Origin: Paratinospora sagittata
Taxonomy: Eukaryota > Streptophyta > Magnoliopsida > Ranunculales > Menispermaceae
NCBI GenBank assembly: GCA_035771175.1
Contig: CM069593.1
Coordinates: forward strand, 36,995,741-37,059,740
Length of the DNA stretch: 64,000 nt
Direction: 5' to 3'
Position 1 is the first letter of the stretch, and every line of letters starts with the position of its first letter. A program made the position numbers and the translations under genes. Positions 33,950-45,633 of the stretch are shown here, in pieces. The notes under the pieces are model-generated. The model was given only the letters and a program-made list of their open reading frames with translations. It had not been told where the DNA came from and made no database searches.

Positions 33950-34423
33950 TTAAGATTCACTGCCGGCGTCATCATTTGCTAGTTCAGGGTAGGGCATGTA
34001 TGGTCTCTGAGTGGCACTGTGGCCAGTGGAATCCTCAACATCATGAAACCATGAAGAGCAAATGGAGTCGGATTCTTCCTCAGAAGACTCCAAGCTTTGC
34101 TTAACAGATGGTGGTGTAGGGCGCTGGTTACCTCGTTTGAGGGGAGGTAGGTTGAGCGGTGGAATGCTTTTTCGTGCTGTTGCTCGAATCTGGCCGCCTG
34201 GCAATTTTGGTAGAAGGTCCTGCTAAGATGAGGGCACTGGATTGCTACGAAAAAGTCATGCACGCTCTGGCGATAAAGATCGTTGTCTGTGTGGCGATGG
34301 AGTTGGTGATGCAAAGTACTTGTGTCTTGACTCTGATTCTTGAAAAGTAGCCACAGGTTGCCAAGGAGGCCACTGCGTGTGTGCATCACTGTATCCATTG
34401 ATATTATTTTCAGACATCTGCAT
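33950..34423 (-). pseudogene. Extra 3' ORF of Tekay-3 (unknown function)
   Basis: Between the chromodomain and the 3' LTR, in the sense direction of the element, lies a frame of about 157 codons starting MQMSENNING and ending at TAA 33950. It is broken by two stops (TGA and TAG, about 34260 and 34215). The product would be rich in Ser, Pro, Arg and Glu, with the patches RQRSLSPERA and SSEEESDS. It matches no retroelement domain I know and Tekay-1 has nothing like it. It may be an acquired ORF or chance. Confidence 0.4.
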
Positions 34424-34514
34424 AGTTATTCAAGTGAAACAATGTATTAAGATAGATGTAAACAAAGTTCCATCATTTTATTGATAAGTAAAAATAGTAC
34501 AATGTATCACATCA

Positions 34515-34790
34515 TCAGGTGGTGCTAAAAAATAATTCTGGGTATTTCTGTTTAATTGTTGCTTCTAGTTCCCATGTTGCTTCCTCTGCGTGGTGATCCC
34601 AGAGCACTTTCACAAGTGGTATGCTACATCGCAGTAGTTCTTGAGTTTTTCTATCTAAAATATGTATCGCTCTCTCCTGATACCTATTTCCTTCCTCAAC
34701 CCGAACCTCGACTAAAGGGATGATATGCGAAGGATCAGGACGATACTTTCGAAGCATAGATACGTGAAAAATGTCATGAACCTTAGGCAT
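34515..34790 (-). pseudogene. Chromodomain at the Pol C-terminus of Tekay-3
   Basis: It begins with the integrase tail VHDIFHVSMLRKYRPDP and carries the chromodomain IPLVKVLWDHHAEEATWE, ending in ...YPELF. It classifies the element as a chromovirus related to Tekay-1. This piece is uninterrupted. Confidence 0.9.
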
Positions 34791-35858
34791 GGACGATGGA
34801 AGGAACAGACGATAAGCAAGTTTACCAATACGTTCAATTATCTGAAATGGACCGATATACCGCGGGGAGAGCTTTCCTTTGATCCCAAAGCGTTTGACAC
34901 CTCTTGTGGGCTGAACTTTTAGAAAAACAAAGTCCCCCTTATCAAACTCTAGAGGCTGCCTCCGCTTATCAGCGTAGCTCTTCTGTCGACTTTGTGCAAC
35001 ACGAAGTCTCTTGAACTAGTTCAGGGCCCAACTACGGTCGATCTGCCATATCTAACCAGCATATTGGAGATCTACAAGGGCGACCATAGAGAGCTTCGTA
35101 CGGTGCCATGCCGATACTAGTTTGGTAGTTGTTTTTGTATGCAAAATCGGCTAAATGTAAGTACTTTGCCCATCCGTCATTAAAGTCCAAAATGCAGCAT
35201 CGTAACATGTCTTCTAAGATTTGGATAAGTCACTCTGACTACCCATCAGTCTGAGGGTGAAAGGTTGTGCTCATGGTGATCTTAGAGCCCATTCTACTCT
35301 GGAAGCTTTGCCAAAACTTGGATGTGAATCGAGGGTCTCGATCAGAGACAATCGTGATTGGTATGCCATGAAGGCGTCGATCTCTCTTTCATATAGTTCA
35401 GGAAGTTTGGCGGGGTTATCCGTGAACTTTATTTGTAAGAAGTATGCAGACTTTGTAAGTCTGTCAATAATAACCCAGATAGCATCTTGCCCTTTATTAT
35501 TTCGAGGTAAGGCCGTAACAAAATCCATTGCGATGTTCTCCCACTTCCATTCTCCAATAGGTAACGGCTGGAGGAGACCAGAGGGAAGTCTTCGTTCTGC
35601 CTTAACTTGTTGGCAAATGAGACATCGAGCAACGAAGTCTGCAATCACCTTTTTCATCCCAGAAAACCATAATTGCCGCTTGACATCCTTGTACATCTTG
35701 TCACCCCCAGGATGCATAGCGTACCTCAAACAGTGCATCTCAGTAAGCACTTCTTTCCGAACCTCAAGATCGTTCGGTAGACAGAGACGTTTTTTATAAA
35801 AAATGGCCCAGTCTTCAGCGATCGACCAGTGAGGAAGGTCCTGTCCGCTGAGTAGAAG
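34791..35858 (-). pseudogene. Integrase of Tekay-3, frameshifted
   Basis: The zinc-binding region ([21 protein letters not shown]) and the first catalytic aspartate block (AMDFVTALPRN) are open at 35750-35400. The core then shifts frame near 35370, and the YLHLADFAY / MAPYEALYGRP equivalents appear in other frames down to about 34990. Several stops follow. Non-functional. Confidence 0.88.
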
Positions 35859-36749
35859 TTATCGTTTCTCCATTAACATAGGGTCATTGGCTTGAGCTAC
35901 TGAAATCTTTTGAACGAGCTCAGAGTTGGCTGATAATTGAGAGAGTAGTGATCTTGGTCCCTCTTCGATCAGCTGTAGGTTAAAGTTCTCCATCTCGGTA
36001 GCCAACTTTCCCATTTCATAGTTAAGAGTGCAAGCAACATAAGATTTTCTACTCAGAGCATCAGCCACAACATTGGCTTTACCAGGATGGTACTGGAGTT
36101 GAAAGTCATACTCTTTCAAGAATTCCAACCATCTTCTTTGGCGGAGGTTTAGGTCTCTCTGGGTATAGATGTACTTAAGACTCTTGTGATCTGAGAAGAC
36201 CTCAAACCGTTCACCGTATAGGTAATGTCTCCATAACTTCAGTGCAAATACGACAACAACAAGTTCCAAGTCATGTGTTGGGCAATTACCCTCATGAATC
36301 TTCGGTTGTCTCGATGCATATGCAACCACTTGGCCTTCTTGCATTAGAACGACACCTAAGCCTTGGAGAGAGGCGTCGGTGTATAGTGAAAACCCAAGTG
36401 TATTTCTTGGATTGATTAGTACTGGTGCCGTCGTGAGGCGCTTCTTCAATTCCTGAAATGATGCTTCACAGGCGGGATTCCAGATGAATCGCACGTCTTT
36501 CCGAGTGAGCTTTGTCATAAGTTCAACAATCTTTGAGAAGTCCTTGATGAAGCGTCTGTAGTAACCAGCCAAACCAATGAAACTCCTAATCAGAATAACA
36601 GTGGTAGGCTGCTTCCAGTTTAAAACTGCTTCAACATTAGAAGGATCTACCTCAATACCATTGCCTGAAACCACATGGCCTAGGAATTGAACTCGCTTCG
36701 CCCAAAATTCGCACTTACTAAACTTTGTATACAGTTGGTGGCTTCTCAA
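35859..36749 (-). pseudogene. RT thumb and RNase H of Tekay-3
   Basis: This open frame of 296 residues covers the end of RT ([30 protein letters not shown]) and the RNase H domain ([54 protein letters not shown]). It is among the best preserved parts of the element. A frameshift near 36746 separates it from the polymerase core. Confidence 0.9.
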
Positions 36750-37630
36750 GTCTGGAGGACTATCTTCAAATGTATCTTATGGTCTTCCTCAGTAGAGGAA
36801 TATATCAAGATGTCGTCCACAAAAACCACCACAAATCGGTCTAAGTATAACCTGAAGATGCGATTCATCAAATCCATGGATGCAGCAGGTGCATTTGTCA
36901 GACCGAACGGCATGACCAAGAACTCGTAGTGACCGTACCGAGTTCTGAATGCCGTCTTGGTAATGTCCGACTTTCGAATCGGGAGTTGGTGATAATCGAA
37001 ACGTAAATCAATCTTAGAGAAGTATTTGGCATCTCTAAGTTGGTCGAACAAGTCATCGATCCTGGGCAACGAGTATATGTTCTTAATGGTGAGGTTATTC
37101 AGCTTGCGATAGTCGACACAAAGTCGTAACTAACCATCCTTTTTGCGAACAAACAAAACTGGAGCGCCACACGGTGATGAACTTTTTTTTATGAAGCCAT
37201 GACTCTCTAATTCCTTCAGTTGTTTATCCAATTCGATCAGCTCGACATTTGACATTTTGTATGGTGGAATTGAGATAGGCCCGGTCCCAGGTATGAGATT
37301 GATTTCAAAATTGAATTCTCGAACAGGCGGTAGACCAGGGAGGTCATTTAGAAAAACTATTGGGAATTCAAATATTACCGGGGCATTGTGTATTTCGAGA
37401 GGGTACAGTGCTGGTGATTCATTCTCATCACCAAGGGATAGAGCTCGAAGTTGGGCCTTGAGAAGTGCAACTGTTGATTTGTGTATCCATTTCTTTGTTC
37501 CCTTAATCTTGACAAACTCTCCTGTAGGCAAGGCTATCTGAACTTGCTTCTTCATACATTCGATCTTTGCGTTCAGTGGTGCGAGCCAGTCCATGCCGAG
37601 GATGATGTCAAAGTCTTCAATGTCCATCAC
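36750..37630 (-). pseudogene. Protease end and RT core of Tekay-3
   Basis: It starts with the ILGMDWL block of the protease (about 37600), then RT motifs [44 protein letters not shown] and the catalytic FVDDILIYS (about 36815). A TAG near 37127-37130 falls right after KKDG. In the FDYHQ block the usual SGYHQ glycine is replaced. Confidence 0.9.
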
Positions 37631-37960
37631 AAAAAGATTTGCATATATTATCTATTCTGACATTCGAAGCTCACATCGAGAACACTGCAAATTCAAGTCA
37701 GTACTTGATCCTAAAGGTAATGTGACATGGAGTGTGATGTCTGTGGGTTCAGGATGCAGACCTAAATGTCTTACCAATGCCGACGATATAAAAGAATGTG
37801 TAGCACCTGAATCGAACAAAGCATGCACCATTGTATTGAACAAAGGAAAGGTACCTTTTACTACATTGTTATCTGGGAAGGGTTGTTGAGCGATGGCAAA
37901 TGCTCTGCCCTGATTCCGTTGTCCCTGATTTTGCTGGTTCTGCCTCGGTTGGGCATTAGC
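37631..37960 (-). pseudogene. Aspartic protease active site region of Tekay-3
   Basis: The catalytic motif ALFDSGATHSFIS lies at about 37826-37790 on the - strand, in a short frame ending with a stop at 37652. It is preceded by a Gln/Asn-rich linker from gag. Confidence 0.85.
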
Positions 37961-39191
37961 AGTAGGTGGTACTTGTTGAACTGGAACAACGGGAATAGGT
38001 TGCTGCAGGTGCTGATAAGCATATCTTACGTGGCCCTACTGGCCGCAGTTGTAACATGTCGACCTGTACTGCTGATTGTTTTGCAGGCCATGCTGATTAT
38101 GGTGCCGACCACCACCTCTGCCATTGCCGCTTCTACGGCCACCCCTTCCATAACGACCTCTGCGGCCATGATTGAGAAAACCCTGATGGCCAAGGTTAGA
38201 AGGTTCAGCCGCAGGTGTTGTGGCCTCATTCTTCTAAACAAGGGTTGGGAAGGCTAGGTTCTGATTATAATAGGGCTTCTTCTTGTTGCCCTGTTGCGAG
38301 CCCTGTTGGGAAAACGTTGCAGGCCATTTTCTCTTATTCATTCTCTGCTGCTGCATGATCTTCTCTTGTTCAAAGCTCATGGCCTTATCAACAACCTCCT
38401 TGTAAATCTTGAGATTCAAGATCGACAAGGCTTATCGAATATCAGGGCGAAGGCCATTATAGAATTTCTTAGTCTTATCTTGCTCCGTTGAGATGGTGGA
38501 GAGAGAGTAGACCGATAATTCTTTGAACTTGCCAGCATATTCCTTGATGGTCATTCTGTCTCTTCACAGCGCCAGGGAAATACTCATCAATAAACATTGA
38601 CTCGAATTGTTGCCAAGACATATCCACGGTGTTGACCCTTGGGTCCTCCTTTACTGTTAACCACCATGTGTTTGCTCCACCAACAAGTTGGTAGGTCGCT
38701 AGTGGAATCTTTCGAGTCTCATCGACTCCCTTTGCATCAAGAGCCTTCTTTGACTCATCCAACCACTTTTGCTCCTCTTCAGCATCAATGGTGCCAGCAA
38801 AAGTAAGAGGTTGCAGCCTCTTGTACTTGATAATCTGATCGGTTTGAGATTCCGACCCAAATCCTACAGGTGCCTGAACAGTGGCAACCTGACTGGCCGC
38901 GGTCTCATGAACGGCCGTTTGAAAAGTGACGTTCATCACCTCAATAAATCCGACGAAGAAGGTTTCCATGCTTAAAGACATGGCAAAGGGTGCGGGTGGG
39001 GGAGGTATTGCCTGCCCAGATGTAGTGGCAGTGTCGGGTGTGGCCTGTTCTGTTTTCGGAGGCGGCTGTTCCTGAATGTCAGGAGGTGCCTCCCCTGCTA
39101 GACGAACAGTACGTGGCCTTCCTCTCTTCCTGGTTTGCATTTTCTTACTGGCAAAGAGAAAATAAAACCAAGATTTAGGAACTGTAGCCAA
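37961..39191 (-). pseudogene. gag of Tekay-3
   Basis: The N-terminal part (39191-38475) includes a Lys/Arg patch TRKRGRPR, a Pro-rich stretch, and the capsid domain (LVGGANTWWLTVKED, FPGAVKRQ). A frameshift occurs near 38560. The frame continues with ILNLKIYKEVVDKA (38428), a Gly/Arg-rich region, and a zinc knuckle CYNCGQ-GH cut by TAG at about 38037. The order matches Tekay-1 gag. Confidence 0.88.
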
Positions 39192-40128
39192 GTATAATGT
39201 TATAGTATGCTCAGCAACAATTTTGAGAGTACTGCAATATAAGAATCACCTATTTTTCTAAGTATAGTGTAAGGTTTTTGTTGAGGAATCAAAGAATTTT
39301 ATGTGCCTCGTATGTTTGGCCATGGTGTAAAAACAAGGTTAGAATGTTTATATAATAAGTACAAAACTTTGCAAGTATTTCAAATGATTTGGTTCTGGTC
39401 TTTGTGAACATACATATATATTTCATTGAAGATTCATACGAGTGATAAAAATTTTAAGATTTGCCTCGGTATATATTCTGATCTAATGTTCTATCGCAAT
39501 CTTATGTATTCAAACTCTTACTCTTAGTCTTTTCGATTATTATCCAAGTTCGTGTGTCCCATACCACATGGCTTTGGTAATAAGGGTGTTAACCAAGTTA
39601 AGTTGCATGAACACAATCTCTAAAAACACCGGCTAAATAGTAGTTCACCAATAGTATCTTCCAAATTTACTCGTCCCATACTGTGTAAACTTAGTGATAA
39701 TATTAGTAATGCAACTTTCTCCAAATGTTTCTTTTCAAACAAGGTCGTGGGTTTTCTTACTTCCACATTTTATTTAGTATCCTCAAATTTTATTGTGTCC
39801 CATACCACTCCAAAGTTGGTGATACAAAAGAAAGAATGGTTGTAAGTCGGTCCACCAAAGATAGTCTTAAACAAAACATTTTCATTCATATATATATAAA
39901 ATTTTACAATGCCAGTAATCAATCTTGATTCTCCTGTCTACTACCGCCCCTATTAGACCTCCTACTAGGTACAGAACGACTACTAAAAGAAGGTTGAGAA
40001 TTTGCTCGTTGTTCTTGGAAGTTTTGCATATGTATTAATATAATATTTTGAGTCTCTCTCATCTCAGCAATACTGGATGCCATTATATTTAACTATTCAA
40101 ATGGGTTGGTCGATTGTCCCATTGATGG
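39192..40128. other. Tekay-3 leader, part without coding signal
   Basis: AT-rich sequence between gag and the upstream extra ORF. There are recurring GTCCCATAC / CCAAAG phrases around 39540-39860 but no gene seen on either strand. Confidence 0.5.
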
Positions 40129-41056
40129 TTAATGGGTCGATTGTCCCATAGGTGGAGGGTAGGTCGTAGGCATTGGTAGAAAGTATTGATTGTACAGGTG
40201 ATTCATAAGTGAGGGATAATTAATGTGATCGTACGGGGATCCCCTAATTGGAACCCCTTGGATATTTGGATATGTTTGGGGTGAAAAGTTTTGAAACAAA
40301 GGGCTCATTGGTATGTCCTGCCTTCCTAAATTAGGTACTGCCCAACTCTGTTGTTGTTGGTTTACAGGAATTTGTGGAACTGGCTGATACGGTACCTCAG
40401 GTGTTGGAAACCTTTGGTACGACGTGTTGCCTTGAGTTGGCATGTTCCAAGCAGATGGATTTGCTTGAGCACTTTGTCTATCTTGACTTGGTTGAGGTTG
40501 ATTTAGGTTGGCAAATAAATCTTCCTCAGTGAATATTCGATTGGTAGGATCATTATTCGGGGCTGGGTTTGATGTAGGATTCTGATTTGGCTCATTATTT
40601 GGTACTTCTCTGACAGGAATCTTGCGTCGACTTCTTCGAAGACAACATCCATGTTTGTCTCTCATTCTTTCGACATTTCCTAACGTCGTGCCGAATACTT
40701 CCTTGTCAGTTACCCCTCCACTGGTGCCATATGTATTAAAGATAGAGGATGTTGTAACCGGCTTAGTGATCTGCTTCTACGTCCCATCAAAAGTGTTGAC
40801 GTTTGCCTCGTATAGCATCCTCATAATCAAGACTCTGTAGCCGAGGAATTCCTTTCCTAAAGGGTTTTGAATCACCCTCAACATTTGTTATGTTCAACCA
40901 CCCCAGAGTTGCGAGTTTGTCGTGAAGGATCGGACGGAGGCAGAGATCTCTATTGTCAATGTTCTTCATAGTCATAACCTCTCTTTTAGACAATTCCTTG
41001 AGTCTAGTGAGAATTTGTTCCCTACTACTGGAAGTTGGTCCTTCACTTGAGGCCAT
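40129..41056 (-). pseudogene. Extra ORF upstream of gag in Tekay-3 (unknown)
   Basis: Sense ORFs lie in the leader. One starts at 41056 (MASSEGPTSS), with a Lys/Leu-rich segment LTRLKELSKREV. After a frameshift near 40790 and one stop, a second open piece (40665-40129, 178 residues) is very rich in Pro, Asn and Gln and carries NEPNQNPTSNP-type repeats. Reading through the shift gives about 300 codons. The sequence resembles no domain I can name. It could be an acquired gene or the gag-like ORF of another retroelement. Tekay-1 lacks it. Confidence 0.45.
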
Positions 41057-41189
41057 TCTTTTCCTAAAAGGAAAATAAATTTGTGAAAGACACAAAATAT
41101 ATTCCTAACATTTTTTAAATTTATTTTTTGTCCGTTAAACCGTATTTTCTATTTTTCTCTTGATGTTTATGCAATCACGTAATCAAAAT

Positions 41190-41640
41190 TCTTCATTTGC
41201 AATATGATATATATATATATATATATATATATCTTATACATATATACATGAATCTATAGATATATATAGTTCTCATACATCAACTATAAATATACTTGAA
41301 ATTAAACTATATAAAAACTATATAGTTCTCTTAGATATATATTTAATATAAATTTTAACTATATATAATTCATATATATATATAGTTCTAAAGATATATA
41401 TATCTAATAAAATTTTTCATCCAAGTTTTCCATTAGCAATAAGATATATATATATATATATATATTTAGTCATAATTATATATATAGTTTTTCATAAGTC
41501 ATAACTATATATATTTAAATCTAAACTATATAAAAATCATATAATTTTCTAGATATATATTTAATATAAATCTCAACTATATACAATTCATATATATATA
41601 TAGTTCTAGAGATATATATATCTAATAAAATTTTATTCCC
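41190..41640. repeat. AT microsatellites and a ~240-bp degenerate tandem duplication
   Basis: Two long (AT)n runs (41205-41232, 41444-41463) each start a block containing AACTATATAAAAA, TTAATATAAAT, a second ATATAGTTCTA and TCTAATAAAATTTT. The two blocks are about 240 and 200 bp. This lies between the primer-binding site and the extra ORF of Tekay-3. Confidence 0.8.
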
Positions 41641-41676
41641 CTAATTTGGTGGACTTGGGCGAGCCGTAGACCGTAC

Positions 41677-41688
41677 GCTCTGATACCA
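41677..41688 (-). other. Primer-binding site (tRNA-iMet) of Tekay-3
   Basis: On the - strand it reads TGGTATCAGAGC, five bases after the LTR end (GGGGTGTGACA, 41694). It confirms the - orientation. Confidence 0.9.
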
Positions 41689-41693
41689 TTAAG

Positions 41694-43080
41694 TGTCACA
41701 CCCCGCCCGGACGCGCCTAAACCTGCGGTACATTCGCTGACGGGGCGCGCATTAGGAATAATAACAATAGTAATAACAAAGTACACAGCGGAAATATAAT
41801 ACAGTATATGTCTGATTTCATTTAATTCAAAATTTATATGTACATGAAATAGTTAAGGGAACATACTCCCCCAAATCCTCAATGAATAATACAAAAGGTA
41901 CAAAATGTGGGCCCCATAACCTACACCCAGTCCACCTTAATTTCCTGTGAAAATTTGGATAATAATGGAATGAGCTTAACGCGCTCAGTGGGTAAAATAG
42001 TTCGTGAATATAACAATTAATAAAGCAAACTTCATAATTACATATCTTAAATACACATCAAAGCATCATAATCAATCAATATGTATGTATGCATGACACC
42101 GTCTCGTAATAGTTTGATGATTGTACATCGGCTGAGTTCACGATGTCCCTCCCCAGGCGTAGCTGGGTTCTCATTGTACGTCCCTCCTCAGGAACGATGC
42201 TCTGGATTCACGTACAGATGTCCTTCCCTAGGCATAGTCGGGTTCTCATGTACGTCCCTCTCCAGAGAAATATATAATGAATAGTGAGCAATGTTCCTAG
42301 CTATTCTATGAATCATAAACCACATACGTCCCTAGGAGGTGATATGTATGATGTCAATGCATGAACTGGTCTAGTCTACTGGTCTGGTCTTTACTTGACA
42401 TTTAGACTGACTTTGGCAACGTCTGGTGATCCTTATCAGGGTCGGTATCAAGACGTGCTAGGTTAGGACATTCAGTATTACTTGCATAAGCTGATAACTT
42501 TCAATAAGACCAACTAGATTAGTCTCCAGTTGAGAGGAGAGACACAAGGTCTGCTTAAATACCAAACGCCTAGAGCAGCCCACTGCCTCCCGTTCACTAT
42601 TTAAAATTACTGATGACAAGACCGAGTCTAGTCGAGCCAGATTGACCACTAATCCGGCATTACAACAGTATAATACATGAATTTTAAATATACAGGCATA
42701 AGTGTGACAGTATAAACATTATATAATATAATGCAGTGTAAATGAACAGTAGACATAATAATAAATGAATGTAAACTTTAATAAAAGTTATAAGACACGC
42801 AAACCTATGTTTCGTTCCCAACCTTCAGATAAGAACTTCTTCTTTCAGATCTGGCGCTTCCCTCCTGGCATAACTTTGTCGCACCGCACCGAGAGTCTCG
42901 GACAGATAGTCTCAAAAGACTAAAACTCAAAATGAGTGAGAAAGAGAAGGAAAAATCACAAGGAGAGTGATTTTGGTGTGAGAAATGAGGAAGGGGAGGG
43001 TTGTTTATATAGAGATTTTTAGCGCCTGAACCTTCGAGCATTGCGCCTGAACATTCTGGCATACGCCTATTTTTTCCTCC
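41694..43080 (-). repeat. 5' LTR of Tekay-3, truncated at its start
   Basis: On the - strand the LTR ends GGGGTGTGACA next to the primer site. Its upstream end is lost around 43080, where sequence unrelated to the other LTR begins, so no target-site duplication can be seen. It contains repeats of TACGTCCCT / CGATGTCCCTCCCC around 42130-42270. A block at 42481-42650 resembles the copia C1 LTR (see findings). GTTCAGGCGC repeats near 43020-43060 match the surviving 3' LTR piece. Confidence 0.82.
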
Positions 43081-43645
43081 CTCTCCCTTCTACTTTCACA
43101 TGTTATTTTAGGACTATATGGATAAAAACATTTGTTAAATAAGGTGATTGTGGAGGACAATATCAAAAACATAAAACGAAGGTGGGCCAGAACTGCTGAG
43201 TTGGACAACCTGAACAAGGAAAACGTGGCGCTCCCATAACGTGGGACTACAGAAAATCCAAATACCACGGAACATAAGAGCATTCTCACTTTTCAATTTT
43301 GAGAAAAGTATTAGAATCCGTTGTAGCGTCTCTTCATTAACGTTGTGCCTGGCGCCTTCTTTCCTTCTCTGTTGCTCAGTAGTTCGTTCACCTTCTCTCT
43401 CTCTCTCTCTAATGCTCTGTCTCTCTCTCCAAAGCTGTTCTTCTTCTTAGCTTCTAAAACTCGATTCTCGCCGGAAAAATGGCTTTGAAAGGTAAAGAAG
43501 TAGCGACGAAAGCGCCGGCCGGAAAGAGGACAAAAGAAACTGCGGGGAAGTCCAGTGGCCGGATGACGTTCTTCAATTTTTCTATGTCGCTGCAGATGTC
43601 CACGAAGAGGACGATGAAAGAGACGAGAACGTCGCCGATCAAGGT
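43081..43645 (+). pseudogene. 5' end of an unidentified host gene
   Basis: A CT-rich leader (CTCTCTCTCTCTCTAATGC) precedes ATG at 43479 in good plant context (GGAAAAATGGCT). The first about 27 codons encode a Lys/Ala-rich start (MALKGKEVATKAPAGKR). From about 43560 a second frame reads an acidic stretch (FFYVAADVHEEDDERDENV), ending at a possible donor CAAG|GTGATAG at 43641. The switch suggests a one-base change. The sequence then runs into the promoter of gene copy D. I do not recognise the protein. Confidence 0.45.
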
Positions 43646-44163
43646 GATAGAAATAAAGGCTTCAACTATTATTTTTTGTTGTACATAATTTTGGAAATTC
43701 GATAATGTAATTTTTATTTTTTAGATTTTTATTATTTTAAAGTTTGACATTATCATTTTAAACATGAAATAAGATTTTTACAATAACCTTTGGTCAAATA
43801 TATTTATAATTTAAAAGCCAAACCGTTTCGGGTAAGAAAAGAAAAGCCCAAACCATTTCCATGTGAAACCCAAGCCCAGATAGCTATGTAGAGCGCACTT
43901 GACAGTTGAAAACGTACACGGAAAATTATTCAAGTTACTGAGGAAGGTTGTAGTTTTTAACCGTTATCACATTTATTTTTTTAACTATAAATGATTAGGT
44001 GAGTAGAGGTAATTGAGTATTATCATCGATCTGACTATTTACAAATCTGCTCTTCCTTCCATTCCTTGCTTTCTCTCTTTCTCTGATTTCTGCTCTCTTC
44101 ATCACGAAACCCATCTTCTTCAATTAATAATCAACACATTTTTAGCTAAGGAGAATTAATATC
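43646..44163 (+). promoter_or_regulatory. Promoter and 5' UTR of LW-domain gene copy D
   Basis: It matches the copy A and C promoters from AGAAATAAAGGCTTCAAC onward. The TATA box reads TATAAATG at 43986-43993. The CT-rich 5' UTR and AATTAATATCATG context are conserved. The block at 43800-43930 (CCAAACCGTTTCGGG..., CATTTCCATGTGAAACCC) is shared with copies A and C and lost in B. Confidence 0.75.
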
Positions 44164-45150
44164 ATGAATCCAGATATTTTCACCATCCAATATCTTCTCA
44201 CTAATCATCTTCAGGTTTAAGATTTTAAACCCTAACCCTATAAACCCTAAACTCTTTTAACTTTTGTGTCATTTAACTTCTTTTCTTTCTTCAATTAATA
44301 AAATATTATAGTTGGCAACTAAATGATTAACGTTGTTGCAATGGTTATTTGCATTAAATATTGCAGTCCGAAACAAAGTTGGTAGAATTATTATGAAAAG
44401 ATGGAAGTCTCCAAGCAATATCTACAGGTTTTAATCCTTGTCGACATTAGTTTATTGGTGGTATTGAAAATAGTAAAATAGAGAAATCTATAGTGAAAAA
44501 CTAAGAGACTTGGTGAAAAGTTTAGTTAGTTAAAATACATAAATTTATCTCTACAGGAAACTACAATTGGACGCACTGTTGATTATATCAAATGTACATC
44601 CAAATCGAAACAAGTTCGTTACCTTGCCAGCAATATCAAGTAAATATATGCAAAATTCTACCAATATCTCTCTATTATTTTAGTTCCAAGTTAATTAGTT
44701 ACTACATATGCATGCAATCATGTTTATCTTAGTTTGATTCAAAATAATTAATTATTTTCCCTTGAATTTGAAATATCAGTGGATGGTGCAAAATGCTATA
44801 TGAGAGAGTAGTGAACGTTAGTGCTGCTGCCACTACTACTAATAATGATCAACCTGGTACGTACAAAATATAATCACTGAACACTTATTTAACAGTTTTA
44901 GCTAGTTAGCATTAATTTGTCTACCTAATGACAAAGTAGGAAAAGGAAATTCCAATACCACGAAAGTTACTGAACCAAAGTCACGGAAGAACAGGGCATT
45001 CATCATTAGGAATTCTATTCTTTCTATTAAGCAAGTAAGTATTAATTAAATAGAGGATGGGTATTAATTAACTAAACACCCATCTCACTATCATCCCCAC
45101 AATTTGTAGGCAAAGTGCACTGATGAAAACTTCACTGGGCTGAAATTTGA

Positions 45151-45527
45151 TGTTATGCGAAATCGTGGTAAAACATGAAAGAAAATTAAGACAACAATAT
45201 TTAACATGGTTCGGCAAATTGCCTGCGTCCACGGGAGGCAGCAAACTTGTATTACTTCACCCTTTGGTGAATCTTACAGATTGGTTCTCTTGAATTAGAT
45301 CTCTCAGAATAGATCTCAGGAATAATGATTTTCATGATCAAAGTGAAGCTCTATTTAAAGGAGTATTCAGGGGCATTTTTGTAATTAAAATAATATTTTT
45401 TAATATATTGTTTTCAAACAATTTGGCGCAGCGGCGCAGCTGAGCCGAATTGTTGACTGAGTTGGTGGCCGCCCTCATGGGCGGCCACCAACCAATTGCT
45501 TGGTTTCCCACTCAGGTGGACCCCACA
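45151..45527 (-). repeat. 3' LTR of the Tnt1-like element
   Basis: Read on the + strand it runs from TGTTATGCGAAATC to GGTGGACCCCACA. It contains a perfect 14-bp inverted repeat with a 4-base loop at 45461-45492. The polypurine tract (AAGGTGGAGGTGGAGATT on the - strand, 45528-45545) adjoins it. Confidence 0.92.
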
Positions 45528-45633
45528 AATCTCCACCTCCACCTTATGTGGAACAGGGCTCCTCCACACCTGCAATCTCTCTACAGATAGCAAGCTTCCT
45601 TCAAAAAAACTATTGATGCCTCCATTAGTGCCC

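Noticed and set aside
41190..41640. AT-rich region as a possible matrix attachment site or replication origin
   Set aside because: It is explained by microsatellite expansion and a degenerate tandem duplication inside the Tekay-3 leader; nothing else supports a function.
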